A DNA stretch of 64,000 nucleotides from Undaria pinnatifida. Its lineage: Eukaryota; Sar; Phaeophyceae; Laminariales; Alariaceae. Location: NCBI GenBank assembly GCA_012845835.1, contig JABAKD010000004.1, positions 3,442,433 to 3,506,432 of the forward strand. The letters run 5' to 3'. The notes under the pieces were generated by a model. It did no database searches, was not told where the DNA came from, and worked only from the letters and a program-made list of their open reading frames with translations. This document shows, piece by piece, positions 11,901-46,827 of the stretch (positions within the stretch are counted from its first letter, which is position 1; every line of letters begins with the position of its first letter). A program made the translations under genes and the position numbers.

Positions 11901-14514
11901 ATGTAACACCGACTGTTCATACGTACCCCAAACGAGTTTATAGTTTTGCCTTACCTGTCATAGGTCATGGGGTTGTCCGTGGAATTGTGCTTCCGTTTCT
12001 TCTCGATGTCAGGGTTTGGGTGAGCAAGAACAGAGCTCCTCGTGCGAAGAGTCCCAGAACATGTAGGTTGCAGCCTCTATCGTAACACACGTCTAATAGG
12101 GCTACGAATGGCAAGTTTACTGCATGGATGGGAACCGTTTCGCGTAGTTTCGGTAGATATAATAGTGCACTAAGGGTCAACACATGCTCGGTGTTCGGTT
12201 TTCGTTTTTTTTTTAGAAATAATGTCGAGGGTATTGCTAATAGGGACCGTTTCGCGGAGTTTGGTGGATTTAGTGCAGCAGGTTAGGGATCAATATATCC
12301 ATGCGGGCGTCGGTTGCCTGGCCGGAGGTGCCGAGGATAAGCTTTTTTCAATGCGTGACCGAAGAGGACTAGTTTAGTGCGCTGCTGTAACGTTGCTGCT
12401 GCAGCAGCAGCGAAAAGTTGCCTGTACAGAGCTGCTGCAATGTCATTGTTGCCACAGCAGCGAATGAAAACGTGTCTGTACAACTGTATGTCTGCAGGAA
12501 AGGCGCGCAGATGAGAAGTACACCCACAGGCGTGGTCCCGCGTTTTTATAGTGCGGTACCCTCTAGTGCGGGGAGCCTGTTTGGTGCGGCGAAAACCGCT
12601 TGTCACGACATCGCCCTATGGAGTATAAGGTATACTGGGCTATCCCGCGATAGTTCGGGGTCCCAATGTAGTGCCGGTATTGTCGTCTGGCAAGGCAGCG
12701 CACTATTGAGGCACCACGGCTGTGTAGCGTTGCAGCGGTAGACAGTGCGTCCTTGGAATGAAGGCCTGCACAGTAGCTACTGCACAGGGAGGACAATAAG
12801 CGGTGTATCAGTGGTCTATTGTAACTGTTGAAGTAGTGCTTCCCTGGAATACCGGTCTTTGCAGGGAGGATGTCACACGCGACTGAGAGTCGTTGCTTTC
12901 CCTATATGTGTCAGACCTATTATGGTGATACCTGGTGGGTGTTTAGAAGGGAATCGTTGTACTTCAGTCCTTCCGTGGACGACATGCCGTGGAATTAATT
13001 AATTAATGACAAAATGAAAGCACACGATTGCGCGAGAGGGACAGCACCACCCGTAAACGTCTCGATGTTAAACTTTACGCGATACTTCGAAGTATAGTGT
13101 TATTTACTCAGCTTACTGAGGTTGCGTGCCAGTTAAACCTCCGAGCGGTCTGTCCGTCCGACTGCCTGACCAATAAACTAAACGCTATAAAACGGTATAC
13201 GTGTGCTATATACGCCAGTCTACGGTACTGAACGAACACAAAATCTGGACAAGGCAGCATCAAACAGTTTTTTTTCACGATACACCGACCGACCGCAGTG
13301 TCCACTGTATCGGAGTAAACGAAACGTCAACACGAGGGGCGCTTTCACAAGGCCAAGGGTAACTCAGCACAACGCGAATGGTCGGCTTGCGCACGAACGA
13401 ACGAAATGCGGTACGCTACGGTAGCGGGTGGACCTACATTTTTTCCTGTTCTCGATATTGATTCGTCATTATAACCCTTATCCTACTGGAAAGAACCCAC
13501 ACTAATTCCAAGAAGTAAGAACCGGAAAAGGTGGGTGGCGTTCTAAAGGGGTTGACGCACATAGAAATAATACAAGGCTTTCGCCTCACAACAACGCCGC
13601 GCACCCTGCTTGAAACCCCGTCGCCTACCAGGAATCTCACTAAAAAAAAAAAGGAAGGAGAAAGAGGAAGGGGGGCGGAAGGGGGGTGGCGCTTTCATCG
13701 TGGCAAAAAAAAACTACTCATTATGATAGATGTTCGTAACCACGCTTACTATTTTGGCCTTGTTTCTCCCCTCCAGGGCATGCCTTAAAATGCGAAACGC
13801 TGGCTTGAAGAGGAGGTAAGACCAGCAGCTTAGCTGGTGAAGACTACACTTACATCACAAACGTGGTGCTGTAACAGTGACCCACGACAACCCATCACAG
13901 CGCGAAACGCCGAGATATACGCCTCCAAAAAATTACCAACACGCTAGCGTTTGCCCTCTTCTTTATTGCTTATCCGCCTGTCTTATCTCTCCGCCCCAAT
14001 GTCGACCACCACCACCCCACAACATCCTCAAGGTCTCACCGATTAAGTATCAGGTCCGGGTTGGGAGTACAGCAGGGTTACAAGGCAAGAGCTTGGGTTA
14101 GCGATAGCTGCAACAACGCGCTGCCATGGCCGATTGGCACGAAAGACAGCACATCCCCTCGGTCGAATTTCTAACCTGTTGTTTTCGACGACGGGGAGAA
14201 CGCGAAGGTCGAGCGATATTTTCGGAGAAAATCTTCTTCAAACTTCGCCCCGGGGTCGTACGATAGCCCCCCCAACTTTTCTTTAGTAACGCGTTTGCCG
14301 GTTTTGAAACCAGCTCCCCTGGCGCGGTATCTCCTCAAATATATGGCGACCCTTGCCACCGCGACGTCGTCGTTCGATACTACTACTCCTGTTGCAAGGA
14401 AGAAAATATGTCAAGGTTTTGTTTTCTTCACGGCATCCTTCTTCGTGTGGAGCAGTCGTGAAACCTTCGATCGAGGCTACGGTAGAGAGGTACCCGCCGA
14501 CCAATGGCACGGTA
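8902..14514. other. Intergenic DNA, no gene seen
   Basis: No frame here is convincing. Visible content: a G-tract near 9,878-9,900; a dispersed repeat at about 9,925-10,150 (listed separately); a polymorphic G-tract near 11,487-11,505; and a stretch at about 11,640-11,890 whose GCAAGTTGAAA..ACAGGCGTT core recurs near 15,807-15,835. CAG/CTG-rich DNA lies near 12,393-12,470. Confidence 0.45.
9925..10030 (+). repeat. Dispersed repeat F, copy 1
   Basis: This stretch, including CAGATCACCGATCCCC, GGAAGATCTGTA and TCTAGCTCATGTT, matches the complement of about 35,160-35,300 inside a kinase intron. The two copies are diverged, and their ends are not sharply defined. Confidence 0.6.
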
Positions 14515-14544
14515 GGGAGATCCCTTTCAGAGCCTAGCCTTGTT

Positions 14545-14990
14545 TTGAAGCGGCTTGGGGTCACTGGCGCGAGTGACCCCCCTGTTTCATGGGGTCATTC
14601 ATAGGCTTTCGCGTGCTGTTGTTTATGTTTCCAATACGCATTCCCAACGGGATGGTTAGCCACGCTGCGCCAAACACATCGCCAAGCGTGTTTTTGTCAG
14701 CGAGGTACAGAGCCACTCGTGCGAGTGGCTCAGATCCGTATTGAAAATTGTGGGTAGCTCCCTACCGTAGCCAGCCGCCATCCCCGGGCCGTTTTTCACT
14801 ACGACCGGCTCTGAGCCAGTCGCACGAGCAACTCCGCACCTCACCTATAAAAACACGTTCAGTAGGCGATATGTTTGGCGCAGCGTAGCTAGCCATCCCG
14901 TTGCGGGATTCATATCGAAAAATTCAAACCGCACAAAAGCCTATGACCGCATGGAACGGGGGGGTCACTCGCGCGAGTGACCTCGAACCA
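14545..14990. repeat. Dispersed repeat C, inverted pair with perfect palindromes
   Basis: Two copies of one element lie head to head, with the symmetry centre near 14,780, so the region could fold into a long hairpin. Each copy carries two short palindromes. The outer one is perfect at 14,962-14,981 (GGTCACTCGCGCGAGTGACC). The inner one is nearly perfect at 14,710-14,731. Further copies lie at about 24.43-24.69 kb and 60.12-60.43 kb. Size, palindromes and lack of coding potential fit a MITE-like non-autonomous element. Confidence 0.7.
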
Positions 14991-16180
14991 TTGCAATAAA
15001 AAGGCCCTTAAAAAGGAACCCGTACGATGGTACCGTAGCATTGGTCCTTCGTTAATGAAAATCACTGGTTTGGGGGAGGGGCTATCGTAGAATCGGTCCC
15101 CACGGGGGTGTGTGTTATCTTGCGTGTTATGCGCCATCTTGGGGCTTTCATGGCACTGCCAACCAAGACACATCATCGTCACCGCCACCACGGCACCATG
15201 GCCATCGTCTTGGTCGGCCGCGTCCCTTCGGCAAGTGACACACAAAAGAGAAACCAATAAAACAGCGCCAAAAGGGCCAACGCCCACTGTCATACGCCGT
15301 CGCGTTTCATCATCTTGTAACCCTACCCCTAAACCTAACCCAAAATCTTGATCATTTATTTCATGAGGGGTTATTTTTCGACTCCAGATACATCTATAAT
15401 AGGAGCTTATCCTGTGACCACGAACTAGATCATGTCGATGATGAGGTTAAGGCGAGAACACCAGCCACAACATTCGAGCAAGGCCTCGCTGCTTGCGCCT
15501 CTTCGGGGCCCGGCTCGCCCTCCCTCTCGTACGCTGCGCGTTCGTGTTATTCTCACTGGCAAGAGACAAACTAAATGCGCCACAGAAGACTGGTCGGCGA
15601 ACACAAAACCTCCGAAAAAAAAAACGAAACAACAGGACGCCAACAATACCTGGTAGCAATCAATACATGCACCGGCGTGCGGCGGAAGCAAACTCTACCT
15701 ATTGATCTAAGACATAAATCAATGGTTTTCCGACGTCGAAGCAGAAGATATGTCACACAACGTTCCCTTGCGGGGTGTGGCTTACTTGGAACCCTGGGGG
15801 GTGTCGCAAGTTGAAAGGGGGGAAAACAGGCGTTCCTATGCGCTATAACCAGGTACCAGGTACTACTGGTATGGTATAACGCAAAAAAAAACTCTTGAAA
15901 CCTGAAGAAAAAAATTAGCCACCGAGCAAGCAACCGGGTAGACAAACACCGGCCAGCCCCCAAACGAGTTAGGGTTCAGCCTGCTATTGCCACAAGAACG
16001 ACGGCACGACGGCTGTCGTTGATTCATGCTCTCGGCTTCGACGAATTCATTCCGCAGCCCGACCAATTGCCTCAGGTGTACTCATAATCCATTTTGGGTC
16101 ATATACCGGATGTTGTCGAACGAGTAGGCAGTACCTCCGCGCACGGCCAATCTTTTCCCCCCGCCACTATGCGCATAACG
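14991..16180. other. Unassigned intergenic DNA
   Basis: No supported gene. A degenerate telomere-like stretch (CCCTACCCCTAAACCTAACCC) lies near 15,321-15,341. The repeat seen at 11.6-11.9 kb recurs around 15,740-15,965. Remaining frames are short and motif-free. Confidence 0.4.
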
Positions 16181-16184
16181 TTAT

Positions 16185-16435
16185 CGTTATCGCTACCGAT
16201 ATCGCTAGTATGGAAATCGAGATGACTATCGTTGATATATCGTTTTCGGTATCAATATCGATATCAATATCAACATATCTATTATCGCTACCGATATGAC
16301 TATCGTCATATTTATCGTTTTCGATATTAAAAAATCGGATATCAATATCACACCGATATCGCTATCGCTATCAATTTATTCTTCGATATCATTGTTGTTT
16401 ACGATATCGTTTCCGTTATCGTTGCTGTTAAGAAC
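16185..16435. repeat. Degenerate TATCGN / GATATC hexamer array
   Basis: About 250 bp is built of TATCG-centred hexamers (GATATC, TATCGC, TATCGT, TATCAA). The array is diverged and self-complementary in many places. The long frame running through it from 16,296 is a consequence of the repeat, not a gene. Confidence 0.8.
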
Positions 16436-17159
16436 CGGCACACCTTTCCTTCCGCCGTCAAACGGCGAACGATATACAAAAGGAGGCGCGAGCTCTATCA
16501 TCTACAATAACAGCAGTACAGCAGAACTGCCTGGTACTATATACCCTGGTACCATACAATACGAGGAAAACCGGTTTGGGAAACCGCAAAAGCAAATCAA
16601 GAACATAAGACAAGGAGTAGGTTTTCCTGAAAACTTTAAAAAAGCAGTACGAGTAATACAAGTACGAACACAGGCAACAAGAAAAAATAAAAGGATCCTA
16701 AAAAAGGATCTATTGATAGGAACAAAAACGAAAACAAAAAGTATCAACGAAAAGCTACAAAAAAAAAGCGCGTGTATAGTACGTGTTAGCCGCACGCGCG
16801 GCCAACTGCACGAGCGAACAGCAGCACCGTGCGCTTCTTCCATGCCCATAGCATTCCATCTATTATCATGTCATCCCATGCGTAAACCATCCCGTGCCCA
16901 GCCCGTACCATGCTATCCAATTCTAACAAACCATCCCATGCCCATGCCATCCCATGATCGTGTCGACACAAGATCATTAGCACGCCATTCCAAACTCAAG
17001 ATCATGCCATCCCATGCTAAAAAAAAAAAATCCTCCGCTCATCCCATCCCATGATTAGCGTCATCCCATGCTCATTGCTAGCAGAGTGGTATATGAGGCA
17101 AGAGTGCCTCGTAGTTGCAGTAGGCCGTTTGCGCTCGAAGCAAAAAAAAACTAGGGCTC

Positions 17160-17400
17160 GTCACCGGTCGGATCATGGGTCAAGGCGACCAGACCGGACC
17201 CGTGGGTAAAAAAAAAAAAACTGACCCGATTTAACCAGACCCGACCCGTGAATTTTGAAAAGAAAACGACCCGATCCGACCTGTGAGGTTTCGAACACCT
17301 CCTGATCCGACCCGACCCGACTCGATCATGCCAGTTTTAGAAAAAACCTTGGCCCGACCCGCGAGCCGGGTCATGACCCGCGAAAAGCCCGGAAAAAAAC
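17160..17400. repeat. ACCCG-rich dispersed repeat, copy 1
   Basis: Runs of GACCCG alternate with a spacer containing TGAGGTTTCGAACACCTCCTG. The same combination of ACCCG units and spacer recurs near 26.29-26.60 kb and, inverted, near 58.98-59.18 kb, so this is a dispersed family and not just a simple repeat. Confidence 0.65.
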
Positions 17401-17868
17401 AAACGAAGTCTCGCCGTATTCTGAACACACAGCAGCAAACCAAAACCACAGAAGCGCGGCGACCGCGGCGAATTCGAGATGGATTGTGATTAAAACAAGT
17501 CCCACGAGATAACGCACGCCTGCCCGCAGCTGTAGACGCCGGGTTAGGGGAAACTGGTTCTCAACAGGTCTTGCAATCACACTTTGATACAAAAAACACT
17601 ACAGACAGTACGCAGCAGACAGCCAGAGAGACAGATAGACGTACATACCAGTACTAAGTACATAGTGGCAGCCTGTGCGCACCCTGCAATAAAGCTTCTT
17701 TGTCTTTCAAGGTAAAAAACGGTCTCGCGCTTCGCGCTCGATCTCGCCTCCTTAGCATGCCATCCCTCATGCTTAAACCACCCCATGCTCACGCCAATCC
17801 GTGATCGGGCCATCCCAAGCTTAGGCCAACGCATCCCATACTCGTGCTGTCCCATGATCATTGTCGAG

Positions 17869-17972
17869 CACCTCACGGCGCTTCGCGCTTGGTGCAAGCA
17901 ATGTCCGCCTGGTCGGTGAAAACCATGCGAGGTTCTACGGTCTTACGACTGCGGCCATGGTACCGAGTACAA
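17869..17972 (-). repeat. Dispersed repeat A, copy on minus strand
   Basis: Read on the minus strand this contains GTACTCGG, GCCGCAGTCGTAAGACC, GGTTTTCACCGACCAGGC and GCACCAAGCGCGAAGCGCC. The same order is seen at 19,878-20,060 and 51,395-51,590. Confidence 0.75.
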
Positions 17973-18360
17973 CCCCCTCCCCACGCCCACGCCATCCCAT
18001 CATGACAACCCATCCCATGATCACGGCATCCCATGCCCATGGCAACCCATCCCATGATCATGCCAATCCATTCCATCATCACGAACCTTGTGGGTATACA
18101 CAGCACCACCCACTGTTAATAGCCCGTAAAACCAACATGATATATGACTTGGGGCTCGACTAATCTCGCAGGCCATCATTGATCTCCGGGGCGTACTACA
18201 CAACTAACAAATCCACCCCACCCCATGATCATAACAAACCATTCCACGAAAACCACATTCCATCCAGCATCTCAATCCATCCCATGACTATGAAACTCCA
18301 TACCATAATCACGGGACCCCATCCCATGATGTGCCATCCGATCCCATCCCAAGGCGATAC

Positions 18361-19210
18361 CTCGGCAAGGGCAGCTGATCGACGAACTCACAGCAGCAGT
18401 CTCACGACAACCGCCGAAGGAGTTGCCTCAAGAATGATTTTCGCTCTACTGCAGCTGCAATCACCGGCAAAAGAAAAACACCATAGCACCCCCTAGGGAT
18501 GTCCACTCTTTTAGCACAGCACTCCCCGCGTGGGCACAAAAACACTTGACATTAGACTACAAACCAATCACGAGCTGGAAAAGGGACACACTTCGACTAA
18601 ACACCCGAGATAACACACCTAATCAGGGCGATTTTCAAAGCTGATTTTCTCTAATGCGGAAGAGTGAAAACGCCGAGCGAAGCATCTATGGAAACATCTC
18701 GACGAGACCCTTCTAAAGTAGCGAGGTTCGTTGTGTGGGCCCGTTTCGCTTCGGAGAAAATCGGACTCGAAATTCGTCCCTGAGTGTGTTATTTTGCTTG
18801 TTTCCTGGAATACGGTAATACAACCATGTTGTTACTACGTGCATGTAGCATCCGCCGACTCTTGCAGCACGTTTTCCCTTGACATCTAAATACCCCCCCT
18901 CCGCGCGAAGGGTGGTTGGGGGGGGGGGGGGCACAAGGGCGCCATTCCCTCTTCAAAAACAAACGCACGGACGACTCGACACGCCCAAAGACACGAAAAA
19001 AAAGTGCAACAACGTCATCCAGTCAAACCAAGACAGCCCAACCCAACCCGACCAAACCCACCCCAAAACCTATCCCCACCCCAAAATTCCTAACCCCAAC
19101 TCGAAACCCCTAAAAAAAACAGAACCCCCCCCCTAAAACCCCAACCCCAGCCCCAACCTCCCCTCCAAAAGTAAGAGACGCCAAAACCAAAATACCCCGC
19201 CCAAAAATCT
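18361..19210. other. Unassigned DNA downstream of the kinase gene
   Basis: No gene is supported. A G-tract lies at about 18,917-18,931 and a C/A-rich degenerate telomere-like stretch at about 19,030-19,165. The kinase 3' UTR and polyadenylation site should fall here because the gene runs leftward, but I could not place them. Confidence 0.4.
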
Positions 19211-41989
<22,779 letters not shown>

Positions 41990-41994
41990 CTCGC

Positions 41995-42370
41995 CTACCG
42001 AACAAAAAGAGGAACTTGGCGACCTTCCGATTCGGTCCGATTTCCGACCCGATTCGATTTCCAATTCGGCTTACTCTCCGATTCGGTCCAATTTCCGACT
42101 CGATGTTAATTCCTATTTTTGGGTTAAATTCCAATTCGGGTCGATTTCAGATTCAGGGGCGGCAGCGGGGGGTACGCGGGGCACGAAAGGGGGGAGGGGA
42201 GGAGAGAAGAGGAGAAACGGAGAGGAGGGGAGGGGAAAAAAAGAGGGGGAGGGGACAGCAACCAACCAATTAATTAATCAATCAATCAACCAAACAAGAA
42301 AAAAAACTCAACCCCAACCAGTCAATCAATCTACCAACCTACTAATCAATCTTCAACCTGTCGTCCGCCT
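41995..42370. other. Upstream flank of the recognised kinase start
   Basis: Contains CCGATTCGGTCCGATTTCC-like repeats (about 42,025-42,150), a purine-rich stretch and an AATCAATC simple repeat. An upstream kinase exon or the promoter may lie here or further right, but I could not identify it. Confidence 0.4.
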
Positions 42371-42379
42371 GTGTGGTTC

Positions 42380-42830
42380 TGTTGTATTCTGCATGTGCGT
42401 CGGTATACCGTCCGTCCGTCGATCTGTTCATTCATCCGTCTTGCCGTCTGTCTACCTTGTATGTCTATCTGCCCGCCAGTCGTCTGTCTGTCTGTGTCTG
42501 TATTCCTATCTGTCTCTACTTGCCTGTCCGCCCGACCTACATGTCTGTCCACCTATCAGGCTTGCCTGTCTGTTCGGTTTGTCTGTCTGTGTATGTGCGT
42601 CTGTCAGATAGTCAGTCAGTCAGTCTGTCTGCCGGTCTGTCTTGTCTGTTTGTCTGTCTGCCTGTCTGTCAGTCTACCTGTCTCTTTATGTTTGCCTGCC
42701 TGCCTGCCTGCCTGTCGGTCTGTCTGTCTACCCATCCTTTCTTTTGTTTTTTTTCGTATATCAACGTGTGTCTATGCGTGATTCTGTCTGCCTGTTCATC
42801 TGTCTGCCTGCCTGCCATCTATGTACAAGT
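42380..42830. repeat. Diverged GTCT tetranucleotide array
   Basis: About 450 bp of CTGTCTGTCC- and TGCCTGCC-type units. Ser/Cys/Leu/Val-rich frames through it are artefacts. Confidence 0.92.
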
Positions 42831-42837
42831 ACATGTA

Positions 42838-45120
42838 ACACAAGGGCTCCGCTCCGCGGGCGGCTCGCGTAAGGAAGAATACAACAAACGCGAAGGCGGT
42901 AGAAAGAAGAGGTTCATGGTTTGTGGCATTTAGCGATTCGATAATGCCAAAAGCTACTTGCGCAGAGCTGATTCCCCGGTGCAGTGCTGTGTGCTTGTTG
43001 GCGATGTCACGTCCTGATCACCAGGACGGGTGTAACTTGCGGGGGGGGGGGGAATGCGGACCGAGAGAGGACAATAAAATGAAGAAACGCGTACATACCG
43101 GTCGGCACCTGTTATCGCATGATACCTGGTACTGCTGCATGTTCGAAAGAAAGCACAGCGCAGCACGGCACAGCTCCGCAACGCAGTGCAAAACACGGCA
43201 CCGCACGGCACCGCACGGCGCTGCGCTGCGCTGCTGAGCTATAGCTGAGCTGTGAACGCATTTGTTGTCATTCAACAATATAGAACCTGATACTTCGAAT
43301 GATACCTGGCATGTACGACAGAGGAAGTACAGCAAAGCACGCAGCACGGCACAGCATGGCACCGCACCGCACCGTATCGTACCGCACGGCAGGGCACGCC
43401 AAGGCACGGCACCGCACTGCGCTGCGCTGCTGAGCTAGCGCTGCGATGCGCTGCTGAGCTAGCGCTGCGATGCGCTGCTGAGCTGAGCTGAGCTGAGCTG
43501 ATGAGCCAAGCTGAGCTCAGCTGGGACCGGTATGATGATTCTACAATGAAAGTCATGTACCAAAGAGTAAGTACAGCAAACAGCAAACAGCAAAGCACGC
43601 AGCGCGGCGCAGCAGGGCACAACACGGCGCAGCACCGCACAGTACCGCACCGCATGGCCAGGGCACGGGACCGCACGGTACCGCATGTTGCGCTGCTTAG
43701 CTAGCGCTGCGCTGCGCTGCTGAGTTGAGCGGAGCGGCTGAGCCAAGCTGAGCTGAGATGGGCTCGGTATGATGATATTTCGTGCACTTAAAACAGTCGT
43801 AGTTACCTATCGTAGATTTCTAAAGTTCACATGAAGGAAGAAATCAAAGAAAAGCTGGACCGTTCCGCAAGTAATGAAAGGAGGCGTTGTCCAAGTGGGA
43901 GGTCCTGAGGGACCAGGGGTGCACCAACCGAGCCCTCTAAGGAAAAAGACAAACATTAGTAATTACAAGGGCTCCGCTCTGCGGGCGGCTGTCGCGCAAG
44001 GAAGATTTCAACAAATAAATGGGAAGGGGGCAGAAAGAAGAGGCCCAAAATTTAGTGCAACTAGCGATTTGATAATGCCAAGAGCTACTTGTGCGGAGCT
44101 GATTGACCTGTCTGTGCTGTGCTGTATGTTGGCGATGTCACGTTCTGATCGGCAGTAGTACGGGTGTAATTTGCGAAGGAAAAATCGCGAAGAGGACCGA
44201 GATGGAGAACAAACCCAATGACGAAAAAACAAAAAGACGAGTACACACACGTACCAACGGTACCTGGTACCTGGTACTTCGCCCAATACCTGGTGGTACT
44301 CTGTGTGGTTCTAAAGAAAGCACAGGGCTCTGCTCCGCAAGGCTGCTGACGCCGCCCCCTACGCTCGCGCAAGGAAGAATGCAACTAACTGAAACATGTA
44401 AATAAATGGGGCAGGAAGAAGAGGCCCGTGATTATTTGGTGCGAATACAAGTAGCGAATTGATAATAACGCCAAGAGGTGCTTGTGCAGAGCTAATTGCC
44501 CTGCGCTGTGCTGTGTGCTTGTTGATGTCACGTTCTGAACGGCAGTACGTGCGATATTTGCGAAGGGAGGGGACATGGGGACCGAGAGAGGACAATCAAC
44601 TGAAGAAAGCAAAAAGACGAGTACACAAAACACGTACATAAACCTGGTATATGTATCATACCCGGTACTACAACTACTACTAGTAACTGCTGCTGTGTCC
44701 AAAAGAACGCACAGCGCCGCACGACACAGCACCGCGAAACGAAGGGCAAGGAACGGCACCGCACTGCGCTGCGCTGCCGAGCGATAGATAGCCGAGCTGA
44801 ACTGAGCTAGGGGTGCATTGTTTGTGATCCAATGACAACGTCATATGTACAAACCTGGTGTAATATTATTAGTACCGGTCCGTGGTATGATACTTCGAAC
44901 ATTACTGGCATGTACGAACTGGTAAAAAAGAACAACAAAGCACGCAGCATGGCAAAGCACGGCAAAGCACAGCGCTGCGCTCTGCTGAGCTAGAGCTGCA
45001 GGGCATCGCAGGGCACTGCACGGCGCTGCGTTGCTGTGAGCTATAGCGCTGCGGTGGGGTGCTGGGCGGCGCGGAGCTGATGAGTCAAGCCCAGATCTCA
45101 GCTGATGAAACTTCGTCAAG
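42838..45120. repeat. Repeat J cluster with 5-bp periodic GCACN / GCTGA arrays
   Basis: Three copies of a ~280 bp unit start near 42,843, 43,968 and 44,322. Landmarks are AAGGGCTCCGCTC, AGAAAGAAGAGG, TTTGATAATGCCAAGAGC, GCAGAGCTGATT, GATGTCACGTTCTGATC and GGACCGAGAGAGGACAAT. Between and after them lie five arrays with 5-bp periodicity (GCACG, GCACC, then GCTGA), at about 43,155-43,235, 43,330-43,515, 43,570-43,760, 44,710-44,810 and 44,935-45,090. No gene is supported, although short similar peptides recur in the units. Confidence 0.75.
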
Positions 45121-45453
45121 TACCAAACAAATGGTGGGAATCAAAGAAAAGCTAAAGTGAGACCGTTCCGCAGGTAACGCACAGGCGGCAAATTAGCGGC
45201 AAATGGTAGGAAGTTCAACTTACTACTATAGTCTACACAAAAAGGAAGAAAATTCGCGAAAAAGTTCAAAATAGTGTTGGCAGAAAAACCAAATCTGCAG
45301 GAAGCAGCTGAAAGGTCACCAAACAACTGGCAGAACGAGCAAAAACAAAACTAATAAGGCGAAAAAGAAAAGCTGGACCGTACGACCCCGGAGATGTGGC
45401 GGAGCAAGAAATCAAAGGAAAGCTGGACCGTTCCGCAAGTAACGCGCGGAGGC

Positions 45454-46827
45454 GGTTGTTGTTGTTGTTCTCACATTAACTCGCATAATCAAATCCGTGG
45501 TCACAGGACAGGCTCCAGTCACTCTGGAGCTGAGGAATACCCCTGGGAAAAACACAAACAACCTAAGGTGGTACACGCATATCACAGCTGATGCAATTCA
45601 TGCCTCCACCAGAAACATATAAAAGTGAAATCCGAAATCCGGAGTCAGCCTACGATGTGCCAGGTTCATACCGGTGCATACGTCTCATTACTCGCGCCTG
45701 GAAAAACCGACTATACCGCTTGCCGGTATCGAAGTGGGACCCCCGGAAGTGCCAGCGCACCAACCGAGCACTTTCGGCAGAAATAAGTTATTAATAGTAA
45801 GTACCTGACCTCAACCTCAGGCCCGCACGACACCGGTACAGCAGTACACGGTATCATAGTAAAGGACTACCCATGTACCGTGAGTTTGGGTCCGGAAAAA
45901 ATAGCAAACCTAGGAAACTTCCGGCAGAAAAGAAAAAGAAAAAATAACAGGATAGTCTACTGATCGTAGCTTGTAACAATTCGACATTGACATGACTTTC
46001 ATAGGGGAGGGATGCATACTACTGGCTGTATTAGGCTAGACATCAAAATGCTTCTCATCCTCCTCCTCAATGAGCTGTCTTCAATGAATGGCAGTTGGCG
46101 TTGTTGAACACATATTCCAGGCCTCCATTGCAGCCCCATCCATGGCCACGAAAGTGCACAATAGGGCCTATCTAGGGCATGTTATAGATTCCCCAGTGCC
46201 ATTGATGATGCACTTGATACCCTCCATGAGCCCAATGCCGTCTTTAGTCAGTTCCTATTAATTGGGTCTGCTAGTGCTTGTATGACATTTTTTTTTTTTT
46301 TTTCTCTTTCCCTTCCCTTGTTTCCACTTCCTCTTCTTGTCTTGTCTTTACTTGCTTTTCTTGTCTTTTCTTTTCTTTCTTCTCCTTTCCATTTTCGTTT
46401 TTTTTTTCGCTTTCATCTCTTTTCTTTCCTTTTCTTTATCTTCTTTTCTCTTCTTCGTTTATTTTTTCCAATCGACTTGCGCCTGTCGTGCGTATGCGTA
46501 GTGATAGATACTACGTGTAATATATACGTGGTAGTTTTTCTTGAGTGGCAAGCGGTATACGTAGTCATTTTTTCCAGGCACGAGTAATGAGACGTACGCA
46601 CCGGTATGGACCTGGCACATCGTAGACTGACTCCCGATTTCACTTTTATATGTTCCTGGTGGAGGCATGAAATGCGTCGGCTGTGATATATGCGTGTACC
46701 ACCTTGGGTTGTTGTGTTTTTCCCTGGGGTATCCCTCAGCTCCAGAGTGACTGGAGCCTGTCCTGTGACCACGGACTTGATGTTGCGAGATAATGTGAGA
46801 ACAACAACAGCAGCAACAACAAAAGAT
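45454..46827. repeat. Inverted repeat I, ~280-bp arms
   Basis: The left arm (about 45,454-45,735) and right arm (about 46,545-46,827) are inverted copies at roughly 85-90% identity. They share GTGGTCACAGGACAGGCTCC, AGTCACTCTGGAGCTGAGG, ATGCCTCCACCAG and ACATATAAAAGTGAAATC. Both arms keep a similar short frame (IKSVVTGQAPVTLELR), whose function I do not recognise. About 800 bp separate the arms, including a T-rich tract at 46,289-46,470. The layout suggests a small mobile element or a nested pair. Confidence 0.65.

Larger units (their letters stand above)
16840..18360. repeat. Interrupted CATCCCATG minisatellite
   Basis: Imperfect units of the type CCATCCCATGCTCATG occur in blocks at about 16,850-17,080, 17,755-17,860, 17,985-18,080 and 18,220-18,350. 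An ACCCG-rich segment (17,160-17,400) and a dispersed repeat (17,869-17,972) break the array up. No gene is supported across this stretch. Confidence 0.75.

Noticed and set aside
16296-17054. 252-residue plus-strand frame
   Set aside because: It runs through a TATCGN array, an A-rich stretch and the CATCCCATG minisatellite. Composition is repeat-driven and no motif is seen.
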